Source: an uncultured Selenomonas sp. (GTDB lineage Bacteria; Bacillota; Negativicutes; Selenomonadales; Selenomonadaceae). Taken from it: a DNA stretch of 13,803 nt. This document shows positions 6,258 through 13,803 of this stretch, piece by piece. The translations under genes were made by a program, and so were the position numbers. Below the pieces are notes generated by a model. The model was not told where the DNA came from, did not search any database, and saw only the letters and a program-made list of their open reading frames with translations. The stretch covers positions 1 through 13,803 of the forward strand of contig CAMURM010000011.1 in the NCBI GenBank assembly GCA_947097535.1. The letters run 5' to 3'. Numbering within the stretch: position 1 is the first letter of the stretch; each line of letters begins with the position of its first letter.

Positions 6258-6575
6258 CGGGGGCTGGGGGACGCGCTTTCCGCTTGCATGGCAGTGCTTT
6301 CGTATAAGCAGGGAAAGGAGGAGATGGCGCAAAAGTATTTGCAGGTGTTGCTGAATAATAATAAGGATACAAAGAAGTTTTTCTCTGCCTATGGTACGAA
6401 GAAGCTGGGAGAGTATGCGTCGAAGATGCAACCGTATGCTTATCGCCCGAACAGCATAGAGGAGCTTCTGCTGATGCTTGCCGAACACGACTATGTTTAC
6501 GATTCTGCGCATGCTTTTTTCTTTTGGGCAAAGGGTGCGATTCGCGTTATGAAGAAGGAAAAAGTCACTGGTTGA
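6258..6575 (+). pseudogene. 3' fragment of an unknown, possibly TPR-like, gene
   Basis: The frame opens after a TGA at 6255-6257 and runs to TGA 6573-6575. An in-frame ATG at 6288 has no convincing ribosome site, and similar residues continue upstream of it (RGLGDALSAC). The protein is helical: VLSYKQGKEEMAQKYLQVLL resembles a tetratricopeptide helix pair, followed by YRPNSIEELLLMLAEHDYVY and SAHAFFFWAKGAIRVMKK. Such a C-terminal 'YRP.siEELL' segment suggests the end of a longer helical-repeat protein. I cannot name it. It follows the truncated IS110 gene without a credible 5' part, so I read it as a remnant. Confidence 0.4.
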
Positions 6576-6587
6576 GAAAGGTTTCCT

Positions 6588-7038
6588 ATGTCCCGGCGAC
6601 GCAAGTTGATGCCGCATTGGATGGAACTGGATTTGCATGTGCGGCAGCCTGTATGTGGAGAACGGGGGAGCGATGAATTATGTCGATCGGGAAGGTCATG
6701 CTGATTTCTGGAAACGCGTGGAGAAAGAGGAAGAGCTGGTACCCGCCGTATTATGGGGTTCCGAGCCGGAGGAAGCTCATCGCTGCTTACCGAGGGGAGA
6801 AGATCAGCGATAAGCAGCTCGCTATGGAGCTTCATCGCATCTTCTTTTCCATCGTGCAGAGTGCGCCGCTGCCGATCGATATGGAGCGCATGGCATTTGC
6901 CCGCGTCATCCGGCGGGCGGTATGTGACTCCATCGAGGAATGGGAGCATCTGCTGCTGGAGCCGGCGTGTACCATCATCTGCAAGAGGCTCAATCGGGGA
7001 GGGGAGGAATATACCGTGGCATTGGATAAAGGGAATAG
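6588..7038 (+). pseudogene. Frameshifted gene of unknown function
   Basis: Three frames carry successive protein-like pieces. The first starts at ATG 6588 (MSRRRKLMPHWMELDLHVRQ) and breaks by 6704. The second runs from about 6664 to 6813 (NYVDREGHADFWKRVEKEEE). The third begins near 6738 (YYGVPSRRKLIAAYR, KQLAMELHRIFFSI, MERMAFARVIRRAVCDSIEE, CTIICKRLNRGGEEYTVALD). Read together they suggest one protein of about 150 residues broken by two frameshifts. I do not recognise the family. The third frame lacks a stop before the terminator and would be translated through its stem, which supports loss of the natural end. Confidence 0.45.
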
Positions 7039-7073
7039 AAAATCCCCCCAAGGAGTCAGCTTGGGGGGATTTT
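7039..7073. terminator. Strong bidirectional intrinsic terminator
   Basis: AAAATCCCCCCAAG (7039-7052) and CTTGGGGGGATTTT (7060-7073) form a perfect 14-bp stem with a seven-base loop (GAGTCAG). The A-run on one side and T-run on the other allow termination in both directions. It sits between the plus-strand broken genes and the minus-strand hem operon, about 120 bases after the hemL stop, and should end both transcripts. Confidence 0.92.
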
Positions 7074-7190
7074 CGTGTGCCTTGATGATAACCTCGTTTG
7101 CCAATCACAGTATAGTATACTTTCCAAGCAGGATGCAAGCGGTTTGCTCAACAGTGTCTTGCAAATTTATCCCGAATCTACGACCGCATT

Positions 7191-8504
7191 TCAGCTCTTT
7201 TTTACCGCCGCAAACGCCTTTTCCGCCGCCGCGATCGTGCGGTCGATGTCTTCGTCCGTGTGGGCGAGCGAGAGGAAGAGCGTCTCGAACTGCGAGGGGG
7301 CGAGGTAGACGCCCTGTTCGAGCATGGCGCGGAACCAGACCTTGAAGGCTTCCTGATCCGAAGCGGCGGAGCTTGCGTAGTCCTTGACCATGCCCGCGCT
7401 GAAGAATATGCTGAACATCGAGCCGGCCTGGTGCGCCTGAATCTTGACACCCGCCTCGCGCGCAGCGGATTCAAGGCCGAGGACGAGCTTCTTCGTCTTC
7501 AGCGTGAGCGCACGGCTCGCATCGGCTTCTCCGGGTTCGGGCTCTTTCAAGATGAGCTTGAGCGTTTCGATGCCCGCCGTCATGGCGAGCGGATTGCCCG
7601 AGAGCGTGCCCGCCTGGTAGACGGGGCCTGCGGGCGCGATCTGCTCCATGATGTCACGGCGGCCGCCGTAGGCCGCGCACGGCAGGCCGCCGCCGATGAT
7701 CTTGCCGAGGCAGGTGAGATCGGGCGTGATGCCGTAGGCCGCCTGCGCACCGCCCAAGGAGGCGCGGAAGCCGCACATGACCTCGTCGAAGATGAGGAGT
7801 GCGCCGTGCTTTTCGGTCAGCGCGCGCAAGGTGTCGAGGTAGCCGTTTTCGGGCAGGACACAGCCCATGTTGCCCGCGACAGGCTCGACGATGATGCAGG
7901 CGATGTCTTTGCCGTATTCCGTCATGACGCGCGTGATGGCGTCCGTATCGTTGAACGGCACGGTGATCGTGTCCTTGGCGACGCCATCGGTCACGCCGGG
8001 ACTCGACGGCACGCCGAAGGTCGCAAGCCCCGAGCCTGCGTCGACGAGCAGGCTGTCGCTGTGGCCGTGGTAGCAGCCGACGAACTTGACGATCTTCGAG
8101 CGTCCCGTGAAGCCGCGTGCAAGGCGCAGCGCACTCATCGTCGCTTCCGTGCCTGAGTTGACCATGCGCACGAGCTGCATCGAAGGATAGGCCTGCTGCA
8201 CGAGGCGCACGAGGTCGGATTCGAGTGTCGTCGGCGCGCCGTAGCTCGTGCCGCGTGCGGCGGCATCGGCCAGTGCGCTTACGACGGCGGGGTGCGCGTG
8301 TCCGGCGACGAGCGGCCCCCACGACAGCACATAGTCGACGTACTCGTTGCCGTCAATGTCGAAGATGTGCGCGCCTTCGCCGCGCGCGATAAACGGCGGA
8401 TTGCAGTCGACGTTTCTGTAGGAGCGCACGGGACTGTTGACGCCGCCCGGCATGAGGGTCTTCGCTTCTTCAAACGCTTCCAGGGATTTTTCTAAGTTCA
8501 GCAT
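7191..8504 (-). CDS. hemL: Glutamate-1-semialdehyde 2,1-aminomutase
   Basis: HemL converts glutamate-1-semialdehyde, made by HemA, into 5-aminolevulinate using pyridoxal/pyridoxamine phosphate in the cytoplasm. The 437-residue length is typical. Visible class-III aminotransferase motifs are PGGVNSPVRSY near the N-terminus, MVNSGTEATMSALRLAR, FVGCYHGHSDSLL, the cofactor aspartate in LLIFDEVMCGFR (D240) and the PLP-binding lysine in CLGKIIGGGLP (K268). The ATG at 8504-8502 has AAGGAG about seven bases upstream, overlapping the end of hemB. It is the last gene of the operon, 13 bases after hemB, and is followed by the terminator at 7039-7073. Nothing unusual was seen. Confidence 0.97.
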   Translation of the reverse strand: MLNLEKSLEAFEEAKTLMPGGVNSPVRSYRNVDCNPPFIARGEGAHIFDIDGNEYVDYVLSWGPLVAGHAHPAVVSALADAAARGTSYGAPTTLESDLVRLVQQAYPSMQLVRMVNSGTEATMSALRLARGFTGRSKIVKFVGCYHGHSDSLLVDAGSGLATFGVPSSPGVTDGVAKDTITVPFNDTDAITRVMTEYGKDIACIIVEPVAGNMGCVLPENGYLDTLRALTEKHGALLIFDEVMCGFRASLGGAQAAYGITPDLTCLGKIIGGGLPCAAYGGRRDIMEQIAPAGPVYQAGTLSGNPLAMTAGIETLKLILKEPEPGEADASRALTLKTKKLVLGLESAAREAGVKIQAHQAGSMFSIFFSAGMVKDYASSAASDQEAFKVWFRAMLEQGVYLAPSQFETLFLSLAHTDEDIDRTIAAAEKAFAAVKKS

Positions 8505-8517
8505 ATTTCGCTCCTTT

Positions 8518-9492
8518 TCAGCCTTGAAGCCACTTCGCCGCGTCGATCGCGTGGTAGGTGATGATGATGTCGGCGCCCGCGCGCTTCATGCCCGTGAGCG
8601 TTTCGAGCACGATGCGCTTTTCGTCGATCCAGCCGTTTGCCGCCGCCGCCTTGACCATCGCGTATTCGCCGCTGACGTTGTAGACGGCGACGGGGCGGTC
8701 GATGGCGTCTCGCACGCGGCGCACGATGTCGAGGTAGGCGAGCGCGGGCTTGACCATGATGATGTCCGCTCCCTCGGCGAGGTCGAGCGCGACTTCTTTC
8801 ATCGCCTCGCGTGCGTTGGCGGGATCCATCTGGTAGGCGCGGCGGTCGCCGAAGGAGGGCGCGGAGTCCGCAGCATCGCGGAAGGGGCCGTAGTAGCCCG
8901 AAGCGTACTTGACGGCGTAGCTCATGATGGAGACATGGGAGAAGCCGGCTTCGTCCAAGGCTTCTCTCAGGGCGGCGATGCGTCCGTCCATCATGTCGGA
9001 CGGCGCGACGATGTCGGCGCCGGCTTCCGCTTGGCTGACCGCTGTCTTGGCAAGGAGCGGCAGCGTCGCGTCGTTGTCGACTTCGTGGCCGCATAGTTTG
9101 CCGCAGTGGCCGTGCGACGTGTACTGGCAAAGGCAGACGTCGCCGACGACGGCAAGCTCCGGCTCTGCCTGTTTGATGGCGCGGATCGCTTGCTGCACGG
9201 GGCTTTTCGCGTCCCATGCCGAAGAGCCGATCTCGTCCTTGTACTCGGGCAGGCCGAAGACTTCGACGGAGGGAATGCCGAGTGCGGCGAGTTCTTTCGC
9301 CTGCTCGACGGCGCGGTCGACGGAGAGGTGGAAGCAGCCCGGCATGCTGGGGATTTCCTCCTTGATATTCTCGCCGGGCACGACGAAGATGGGGTAGACG
9401 AAATCACGGACGGAAAGCTCCGTCTCGCGCACCATGGCGCGGATGTTCGCCGTCCTGCGCAGGCGGCGCGGACGAAGGGTTTGCTTCAGCAT
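8518..9492 (-). CDS. hemB: Delta-aminolevulinic acid dehydratase (porphobilinogen synthase)
   Basis: HemB condenses two 5-aminolevulinate molecules into porphobilinogen. At 324 residues it has normal length. The Schiff-base lysines are in SYAVKYASGYYGPFRDA (K195) and MVKPALAYLD (K248). The metal site DVCLCQYTSHGHCG supplies three cysteines (C120, C122, C130), the zinc-dependent version of the enzyme rather than the aspartate-rich magnesium type. I chose the ATG at 9492-9490, which has AAGGAG eight bases upstream. A longer in-frame opening to 9612 is Arg/His-rich and lies within the preceding gene. The start overlaps the cobA/hemD stop by seven bases (ATGCTGA), so translation is probably coupled. 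Confidence 0.96.
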   Translation of the reverse strand: MLKQTLRPRRLRRTANIRAMVRETELSVRDFVYPIFVVPGENIKEEIPSMPGCFHLSVDRAVEQAKELAALGIPSVEVFGLPEYKDEIGSSAWDAKSPVQQAIRAIKQAEPELAVVGDVCLCQYTSHGHCGKLCGHEVDNDATLPLLAKTAVSQAEAGADIVAPSDMMDGRIAALREALDEAGFSHVSIMSYAVKYASGYYGPFRDAADSAPSFGDRRAYQMDPANAREAMKEVALDLAEGADIIMVKPALAYLDIVRRVRDAIDRPVAVYNVSGEYAMVKAAAANGWIDEKRIVLETLTGMKRAGADIIITYHAIDAAKWLQG

Positions 9493-10997
9493 AACAGCAT
9501 CTCCTTGATGGTTTCGATGAGTCCTTCGATCGTGTATTCTTTGGCGACGGCCGCGGGCCTTATGCCGAGAGCCTCGCACGTCTTCGCCGTGATGGGGCCG
9601 ATGGCGACGCACTTGACATGCTGCAGAGGCTCTGCGCCGCCGAGGATGGCGCAGAGGTTCTTTGCCGTCGAAGAGCTTGTGAAAGTTACGATGTCGATTT
9701 CGCCGCTCGTGAGTTTTTTTGCGAGAGCAGCGCCGTCGGCCGCTGCCTGCTTTGTGCAGTAGGCAGCGGCGACGGTGACCTCTGCGCCGAGCGCCCTGAG
9801 GCTTTCGGGCAGCACTTCGCGCGCTTCTTCGGCGCGTGCGAGGAGGACGCGCGTGCCGCTTCGCACATCGCCCTTGAGGGCTTCGACGACGGCTTCGGCG
9901 CGGTATTCGCCGGGCACGCAGTCGGCACGGACGCCGCAGGCGGCGAGCGCGGCGGCTGTCGCAGGGCCGATGGCGGCGACTTTGGTGCTGGCGAGGGCGC
10001 GTGCGTCCTTGCCCGCGGCGTCAAGGGCGCGGAAGAAATGCTCGACGCCGTTCGCGCTCGTGAAGATCAGCCAGTCGTAGTCGGCGATATGAGCGATGGC
10101 GGCGGTGAGCGATGCGCCGCCGTCGGAAGGCTCCGCGATGCGGATCGTGGGCACTTCGAGGCACGCGGCGCCGAGCGCTTCGAGGCCTTCGGTGAGCTTC
10201 GAGGCTTGGGCGCGCGCACGCGTCACGAGGACGCGCTTGCCGAAGAGCGGACGCCTCTCGGACGCGTCGAACCAGCGCAGCTTCTCGCGATAGCGCACGA
10301 CGTCGCCGACGAGGAAGATGGCGGGCGGCTTGAGTCCGGCTCGCGCCACATCGTCCGCGGCGTTTTCGACGGTCGTGATGAGCGTCTCTTGCTCGGGGCG
10401 TGTGCCCCAGCGGATGACGGCGGCGGGCGTATTGCCGGCGCGGCCGTGGCGCATGAGTTCGGCTGTGATGGCGGGAAGGTTTCCGACGCCCATGAGGAAG
10501 ACGAGCGTATCGACGCTCGTCGCGAGTTTCTGCCAGTCTAGCCCTGAGGCTTCCTTCGTCGGGTCTTCGTGCCCCGTGACGACGGCGAAGGAGACGGCGA
10601 CGCCGCGGTGCGTGACGGGGATGCCCGCATAGGCGGGCACGGCGATGGCAGAAGTCACGCCCGGCACGATTTCAAACGGCAGGCCGTTTTCCACCAAGAG
10701 CAGCGCTTCCTCGCCGCCCCGCCCGAAGACGAAGGGATCGCCGCCCTTGAGGCGCACGACGCATTTTCCTTCGCGGGAGAGTTTGACGAGGAGCTTCGAG
10801 ATGTCTTCCTGCTTCATCGCATGGTTGCCCGCGCTTTTTCCCACGTAGATGCGCTCGGCTTCTTCCGGCACGAGCGCGAGGATGCGGCTGTCCGCGAGGT
10901 AGTCATAGACGACGGTGTCGGCTTTTTTGAGACACGCGTGCGCCTTGACCGTCAAAAGCCCCGGATCTCCGGGGCCGGCTCCGACAAGATATACCAT
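9486..10997 (-). CDS. cobA-hemD: Uroporphyrinogen-III C-methyltransferase / uroporphyrinogen-III synthase fusion (CobA-HemD)
   Basis: This 503-residue fusion closes hydroxymethylbilane to uroporphyrinogen III (HemD part) and methylates it twice with S-adenosylmethionine to precorrin-2 (CobA/SUMT part). The N-terminal domain, about 1-245, has the SAM loop VYLVGAGPGDPGLLT, the VRLKGGDPFVFGRGGEE motif and VPGVTSAIAVPAYAGIPVTHR. The C-terminal domain, about 250-503, begins LFGKRVLVTRARAQ and contains the HemD-like WLIFTSANGVEHFF and VTFTSSSTAKNL. This fusion is common in Firmicutes. I chose the ATG at 10997-10995, which has AAGGAGG about 11 bases upstream. The 138-residue in-frame extension beyond it is Arg/Ser-rich shadow of hemC. 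It lies 16 bases after hemC and overlaps hemB by seven. Confidence 0.95.
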   Translation of the reverse strand: MVYLVGAGPGDPGLLTVKAHACLKKADTVVYDYLADSRILALVPEEAERIYVGKSAGNHAMKQEDISKLLVKLSREGKCVVRLKGGDPFVFGRGGEEALLLVENGLPFEIVPGVTSAIAVPAYAGIPVTHRGVAVSFAVVTGHEDPTKEASGLDWQKLATSVDTLVFLMGVGNLPAITAELMRHGRAGNTPAAVIRWGTRPEQETLITTVENAADDVARAGLKPPAIFLVGDVVRYREKLRWFDASERRPLFGKRVLVTRARAQASKLTEGLEALGAACLEVPTIRIAEPSDGGASLTAAIAHIADYDWLIFTSANGVEHFFRALDAAGKDARALASTKVAAIGPATAAALAACGVRADCVPGEYRAEAVVEALKGDVRSGTRVLLARAEEAREVLPESLRALGAEVTVAAAYCTKQAAADGAALAKKLTSGEIDIVTFTSSSTAKNLCAILGGAEPLQHVKCVAIGPITAKTCEALGIRPAAVAKEYTIEGLIETIKEMLLC

Positions 10998-11013
10998 AGC
11001 TTCGCTTTCCTCC

Positions 11014-11949
11014 TTACGGTTGCAGCAGGCCGAGTTCCTGCAGGATTTCTTTGCCGCCCATGGCGAGCAGTTCCTCGGCGAGCGCACGGCCGATTTTCTC
11101 GGCGTCAAGGGCGCTGCCCGCCTTCTTCTTGCGATAGAGGCGCTCGCCGTCGATGGAGGCGATGACTGCCTCCATTTCGAGCGCTTCGTCCGCAGCCTCG
11201 GCGTAGACGCCGACGGGCACCTGGCAGCCGCCCTCGACGCGTGCGAGGAAGGCGCGTTCCGCTTTCGCCGCCGCACGCGTCGCCGCGTCGTCGAGGAAGG
11301 CGATGAGGGAAAGCGTCGCCTCGTCGTCCGCACGCGCCTCGATGGCGAGCGCGCCCTGTCCGACGGCGGGCAGGCAGATTTCGCGCGGCAGAACCTCGGT
11401 GATGCGGTCATGGAAGCCCAGTCGCTTGAGTCCGGCGACGGCGAGGATGATCGCGTCGAAATTTTCTTCTTCGAGCTTCTTGAGCCGCGTGTTCACGTTG
11501 CCGCGCAGGCTGACGATCTCAAGGTCAGGCCTCTTGGCGAGGAGCTGTGCGCGGCGGCGAAGGCTCGACGTGCCGACCTTTGCGCCTTGGGGAAGGTTCG
11601 CGAGCGTCCGGTAGCGCGGACTCACGACGGCGTCGCCGGGGTCGAAGCGCTCGGTCACTGCAGCGAGCACGAGTCCTTCGGGCAGTTCCGTCGGCATGTC
11701 CTTGAGGCTGTGCACGGCGAGGTCGATTTCGCCCGTGAGCATCGCCTGCTCAAGCTCCTTTGTGAAAAGCCCCTTGCCGCCGATCTTCGCCAACGGCGCG
11801 TCGAGCACGCGGTCGCCTTTCGTCGTCATGCGCTTTTGTACGACATGAAGCTCCGGGTATTTCTCCCGGAGCTTCGCCTCTACATAGTCCGCCTGCCAGA
11901 GCGCGAGCTTACTGCTGCGCGTACCTATAACGATGGTGTCTTTCTTCAC
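11014..11949 (-). CDS. hemC: Porphobilinogen deaminase (hydroxymethylbilane synthase)
   Basis: HemC links four porphobilinogens into hydroxymethylbilane, the substrate of the following HemD domain. At 311 residues it is of usual length. Motifs are IGTRSSKLALWQADYVEAKL, GKGLFTKELEQAM, the catalytic aspartate in LAVHSLKDMPTELP (D84), GTSSLRRRAQLL, SLRGNVNTRLKKL and the dipyrromethane cofactor cysteine in VEGGCQVPVG (C242). The start is GTG at 11949-11947 (MKKDTIVIGTRSS) with AGGGGAG upstream. The first 41 bases lie inside the 3' end of hemA in another frame, an unusually long overlap that suggests coupled translation. Confidence 0.96.
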   Translation of the reverse strand: MKKDTIVIGTRSSKLALWQADYVEAKLREKYPELHVVQKRMTTKGDRVLDAPLAKIGGKGLFTKELEQAMLTGEIDLAVHSLKDMPTELPEGLVLAAVTERFDPGDAVVSPRYRTLANLPQGAKVGTSSLRRRAQLLAKRPDLEIVSLRGNVNTRLKKLEEENFDAIILAVAGLKRLGFHDRITEVLPREICLPAVGQGALAIEARADDEATLSLIAFLDDAATRAAAKAERAFLARVEGGCQVPVGVYAEAADEALEMEAVIASIDGERLYRKKKAGSALDAEKIGRALAEELLAMGGKEILQELGLLQP

Positions 11950-13228
11950 AAGTTCCCGTCTCCCCTATCGTATCAAGCTTGAAGAGGCTTCGCATCGCCT
12001 CGATGTAGAATGCCTCGTCCGCCGTTCCCGCCGATGCGTTGAGCTTCATCATCGGCGTGCGCAGGATCTTTCGGACGATCATGCGCGTCATGTGGTCGAC
12101 GGCACGCTGCTGATCCTCCGTGAGTTCGGGCAGTTTCGTGTGCGCACGCTGCATCTCACGACATCGTATGCGCTCGCAGCGCTCGGAGAGGAGCGCCATC
12201 AGCGGACGGCACGAGAGGTATTGGAAGCGCTTCTCGATGGAAACAATCTCCTCCTCGACGATGCGCGAGGCCTCGACCGCCTCCTGCTTGCGCTCTTCCA
12301 TGTGATCGTCGACGACGGCTTCCAAGGCATCGATATTGAAGAGCTTCACGCCCTTGATTTCCTCGACCTCGGGATCGACGTCGCGCGGCACGGCGATGTC
12401 GATGAAGACGAGCGGCCGCCCCTTCCGCTGCGTCATGAGATGGCGCGTCTCCCACGCCTTGACGACGTAGTGCGGTGCGCCCGTCGAGGTCACGACGACG
12501 TCGACGTCCTCGGCCTTTTCCATCGCGCGCTCGAAAGGCACGGCCTCGCCGCCGAAGCGAGCGGCGAAATCCTCGGCCTTTTCCATGTGGCGATTCGCGA
12601 TGTAGAGCTTCTTCGCGCCGTGCGAGACGAGATGCTCCGCCGTCAGCTCCGCCATCTTGCCCGCGCCGAAAATCAGGACGCTCGACTTGTCGAGCGTGCC
12701 GAAGATGTCCTTCGCCAGTTCGACCGCCGCATAGCTGACGGACACGGCGCTCCACGCGATGCGCGTTTCCGTGCGCACGCGCTTTCCCGTCGCAATCGCG
12801 CGGTGAAACAGCGTGTTCAGCACCGTGCTCGTCGCGTGGCCTTCGAGTGCGAGCGCGTACGCCTGCTTGACCTGCGAGAGGATCTGCCCCTCGCCGAGGA
12901 CGAGCGAATCAAGGCTTGCCGCCACGCGGAAGAGGTGGCGGATGCAATCTTCGTCCTCGTGCATGTAAAGGTATTCTTCGATGTCCTCATCGTTTCCCGT
13001 GAGGTCGAAGAAAAAGCGGCGCACGGCCTCGCCCGCATGTGCATCGTCCGCCGTCACCGCGTAAATCTCGCTGCGGTTGCACGTCGAGAGCACGACCGCT
13101 TCAAGGAGATCGGCATACTCCGCCAGATGCTGGAACCCCTTGCGGATGGCGTCCTTCGGTATGGAAAACCGCTCGCGCACATCCACGGGCGCCGTCTTAT
13201 GATTCAGTCCCAAAACAATCAAGTGCAT
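11909..13228 (-). CDS. hemA: Glutamyl-tRNA reductase
   Basis: HemA reduces glutamyl-tRNA(Glu) with NADPH to glutamate-1-semialdehyde, the committed step of the C5 tetrapyrrole pathway. The 439 residues contain the N-terminal catalytic domain with GLNHKTAPVDVRERF and the thioester-forming cysteine in LSTCNRSEIY (C50), then GEGQILSQVKQAY, the NADPH Rossmann motif LIFGAGKMAELTAEHL (about 186-200), FIDIAVPRDVDPEV and a C-terminal helical dimerisation domain. The ATG at 13228-13226 lies inside the end of the upstream precorrin-2 dehydrogenase gene (32-base overlap). The 3' end overlaps hemC by 41 bases and encodes a polar, possibly dispensable tail (EERHHRYRYAQQ). Confidence 0.97.
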   Translation of the reverse strand: MHLIVLGLNHKTAPVDVRERFSIPKDAIRKGFQHLAEYADLLEAVVLSTCNRSEIYAVTADDAHAGEAVRRFFFDLTGNDEDIEEYLYMHEDEDCIRHLFRVAASLDSLVLGEGQILSQVKQAYALALEGHATSTVLNTLFHRAIATGKRVRTETRIAWSAVSVSYAAVELAKDIFGTLDKSSVLIFGAGKMAELTAEHLVSHGAKKLYIANRHMEKAEDFAARFGGEAVPFERAMEKAEDVDVVVTSTGAPHYVVKAWETRHLMTQRKGRPLVFIDIAVPRDVDPEVEEIKGVKLFNIDALEAVVDDHMEERKQEAVEASRIVEEEIVSIEKRFQYLSCRPLMALLSERCERIRCREMQRAHTKLPELTEDQQRAVDHMTRMIVRKILRTPMMKLNASAGTADEAFYIEAMRSLFKLDTIGETGTCEERHHRYRYAQQ

Positions 13229-13803
13229 GTCTTATCTCTGCCTCCGCCTCATCCAGTCTGTCTTCTTCGACAAGATTCAAAATATGCTCCGAAAGAGCCG
13301 CGCGCCAAAACGTCTCGCGTCCTGCAGTTCCTTCGATGCGTTCCTTCGCTTCCTCGCGCAGCCCGGCGAGCCTTTCGAGCCAGTCGCCCCAGCTCGCGCC
13401 CAGGCGGGCGGCGAGCCGCTTCTTCAGCGTGCGGGCGAGCGCGGGCGATGCGCCGCCCGTCGATACCGTGACGAGGAGATCGCCGTCTCGCAAAGCCGCC
13501 GGCAGGAAGAAGTCGCAAAGCCCGGGCGTCGTCGCATCGTTGACGAGAGCGCCGGCCTCTTTTGCCGCCTTGCCGAAGGCGGCGTTCGCCGCACGGTCGT
13601 CGGTCGCGCAGAAGACGAGGAGCGCACGCGGCAGCGATGCGAAAACCTCCGCCGTCGCAAGCTGCGCCAGCCAAGTGATGCTTCCGTCTGCCGCAAGCGC
13701 CGCGAGGGGCGGCACGAGTTCCGGCGCGACGACAGTCACAGCCGCTCCTGCTGCAAGCAGCCCTGCGACCTTTCGATGCGCCACCGCCCCGCCGCCGGCG
13801 ACA
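13197..13803 (-). CDS. Precorrin-2 dehydrogenase / siroheme synthase N-terminal domain (partial, start outside window)
   Basis: This SirC/CysG-N/Met8p-type protein oxidises precorrin-2 to sirohydrochlorin with NAD+ and may also insert iron to make siroheme. About 200 residues are visible and the first residues lie beyond the right edge. At the edge the NAD-binding loop reads VAGGGAVAHRKVAGLLAAGA. Further on come VVAPEL, LVFCATDDRAAN (acidic residue expected in the active site), VNDATTPGLCDFFLPA, STGGASPALARTLKKRL and a C-terminal helical domain (SWGDWLERLAGLREEAKERI). It directly uses the product of the CobA domain encoded downstream. It overlaps hemA by 32 bases and is the first visible gene of the operon. 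CysG-N-like alone, rather than a full CysG, because the methyltransferase is supplied by the CobA-HemD fusion. Confidence 0.92.
   Translation of the reverse strand, partial: VAGGGAVAHRKVAGLLAAGAAVTVVAPELVPPLAALAADGSITWLAQLATAEVFASLPRALLVFCATDDRAANAAFGKAAKEAGALVNDATTPGLCDFFLPAALRDGDLLVTVSTGGASPALARTLKKRLAARLGASWGDWLERLAGLREEAKERIEGTAGRETFWRAALSEHILNLVEEDRLDEAEAEIRHALDCFGTES

Noticed and set aside
7109..7138. Minus-strand promoter-like TTGCAT - 18 bp - TATACT between hemL and the terminator
   Set aside because: The -35 matches poorly and any transcript would run straight into the terminator at 7039-7073; no gene would be served.
7260..8156. 298-codon plus-strand open frame opposite hemL
   Set aside because: Shadow of hemL; low-complexity Arg/Glu/Ala/Asp composition and no credible ribosome site.
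9493..9612. Longer N-terminus for hemB
   Set aside because: The extra 40 residues are Arg/His-rich, lie in the cobA-hemD gene and precede the family's natural start, which has its own ribosome site.
9618..10541. 307-codon plus-strand open frame opposite cobA-hemD
   Set aside because: Shadow of the HemD/CobA fusion, with Gly/Ala/Asp/Arg-rich composition typical of antisense to GC-rich genes.
10998..11411. Longer N-terminus for the cobA-hemD fusion
   Set aside because: The extra 138 residues are Arg/Ser-rich shadow of hemC; the SAM-binding loop starts right after the ATG at 10997, which has a good AAGGAGG site.
11933..13471. 512-codon plus-strand open frame opposite hemA/hemC
   Set aside because: It is antisense to well-matched hemA and hemC and is Arg/His/Asp/Leu-rich, as expected for a shadow frame in GC-rich coding DNA; no domain is recognisable.
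1..13803. CRISPR array or tRNA genes
   Set aside because: No regularly spaced repeat series and no cloverleaf-like sequence with a T-loop motif was seen on either strand.

Overview
The window combines a conserved, GC-rich tetrapyrrole biosynthesis operon (right, about 7190-13803, all on the minus strand) with an AT-richer, mobile, defence-like region (left, 1-7040). The gene order precorrin-2 dehydrogenase - hemA - hemC - cobA/hemD fusion - hemB - hemL, the GC-rich core genes and the style of the transposon remnants suggest a Negativicutes bacterium, probably Selenomonas-like. This taxonomic call is inference from protein style and gene order, not from a marker gene.

Left to right: an IS3-family orfA with the first codons of orfB (1-313, minus). 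Next come broken IS21 istA/istB pieces (424-737, minus), ending beside a perfect 13-bp inverted repeat (746-776). A roughly 690-bp stretch without an intact gene follows; it holds one possible decayed reading frame and several hairpins. Then come two ATPase-effector pairs on the plus strand. Pair 1 (1464-2999) is an ABC/OLD-like AAA ATPase followed directly by a 169-aa protein that I read as a divergent PD-(D/E)XK-type nuclease. Pair 2 (3458-5343) is a RloA-like ATPase overlapping a RloB protein with a TOPRIM-like motif layout. An istA 3' fragment (3053-3307) lies between them. An exact 22-bp direct repeat (855-876 and 3002-3023) brackets pair 1 and its upstream region. A degenerate, truncated IS110 transposase (5412-6152) and two broken genes of unknown function (6258-7038) complete the accessory part.

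A strong 14-bp-stem bidirectional terminator (7039-7073) separates the accessory region from the core operon, which is transcribed toward it.

The operon encodes a continuous route from glutamyl-tRNA to uroporphyrinogen III and on to sirohydrochlorin/siroheme: HemA, HemL, HemB, HemC, HemD, CobA and the SirC/CysG-N-type dehydrogenase. Its genes are tightly packed, several overlap, and all probably come from one transcript whose promoter lies beyond the right edge. The best candidate for an undescribed system is pair 1: a two-gene ATPase plus putative nuclease module inside a small defence island built between insertion-sequence debris.
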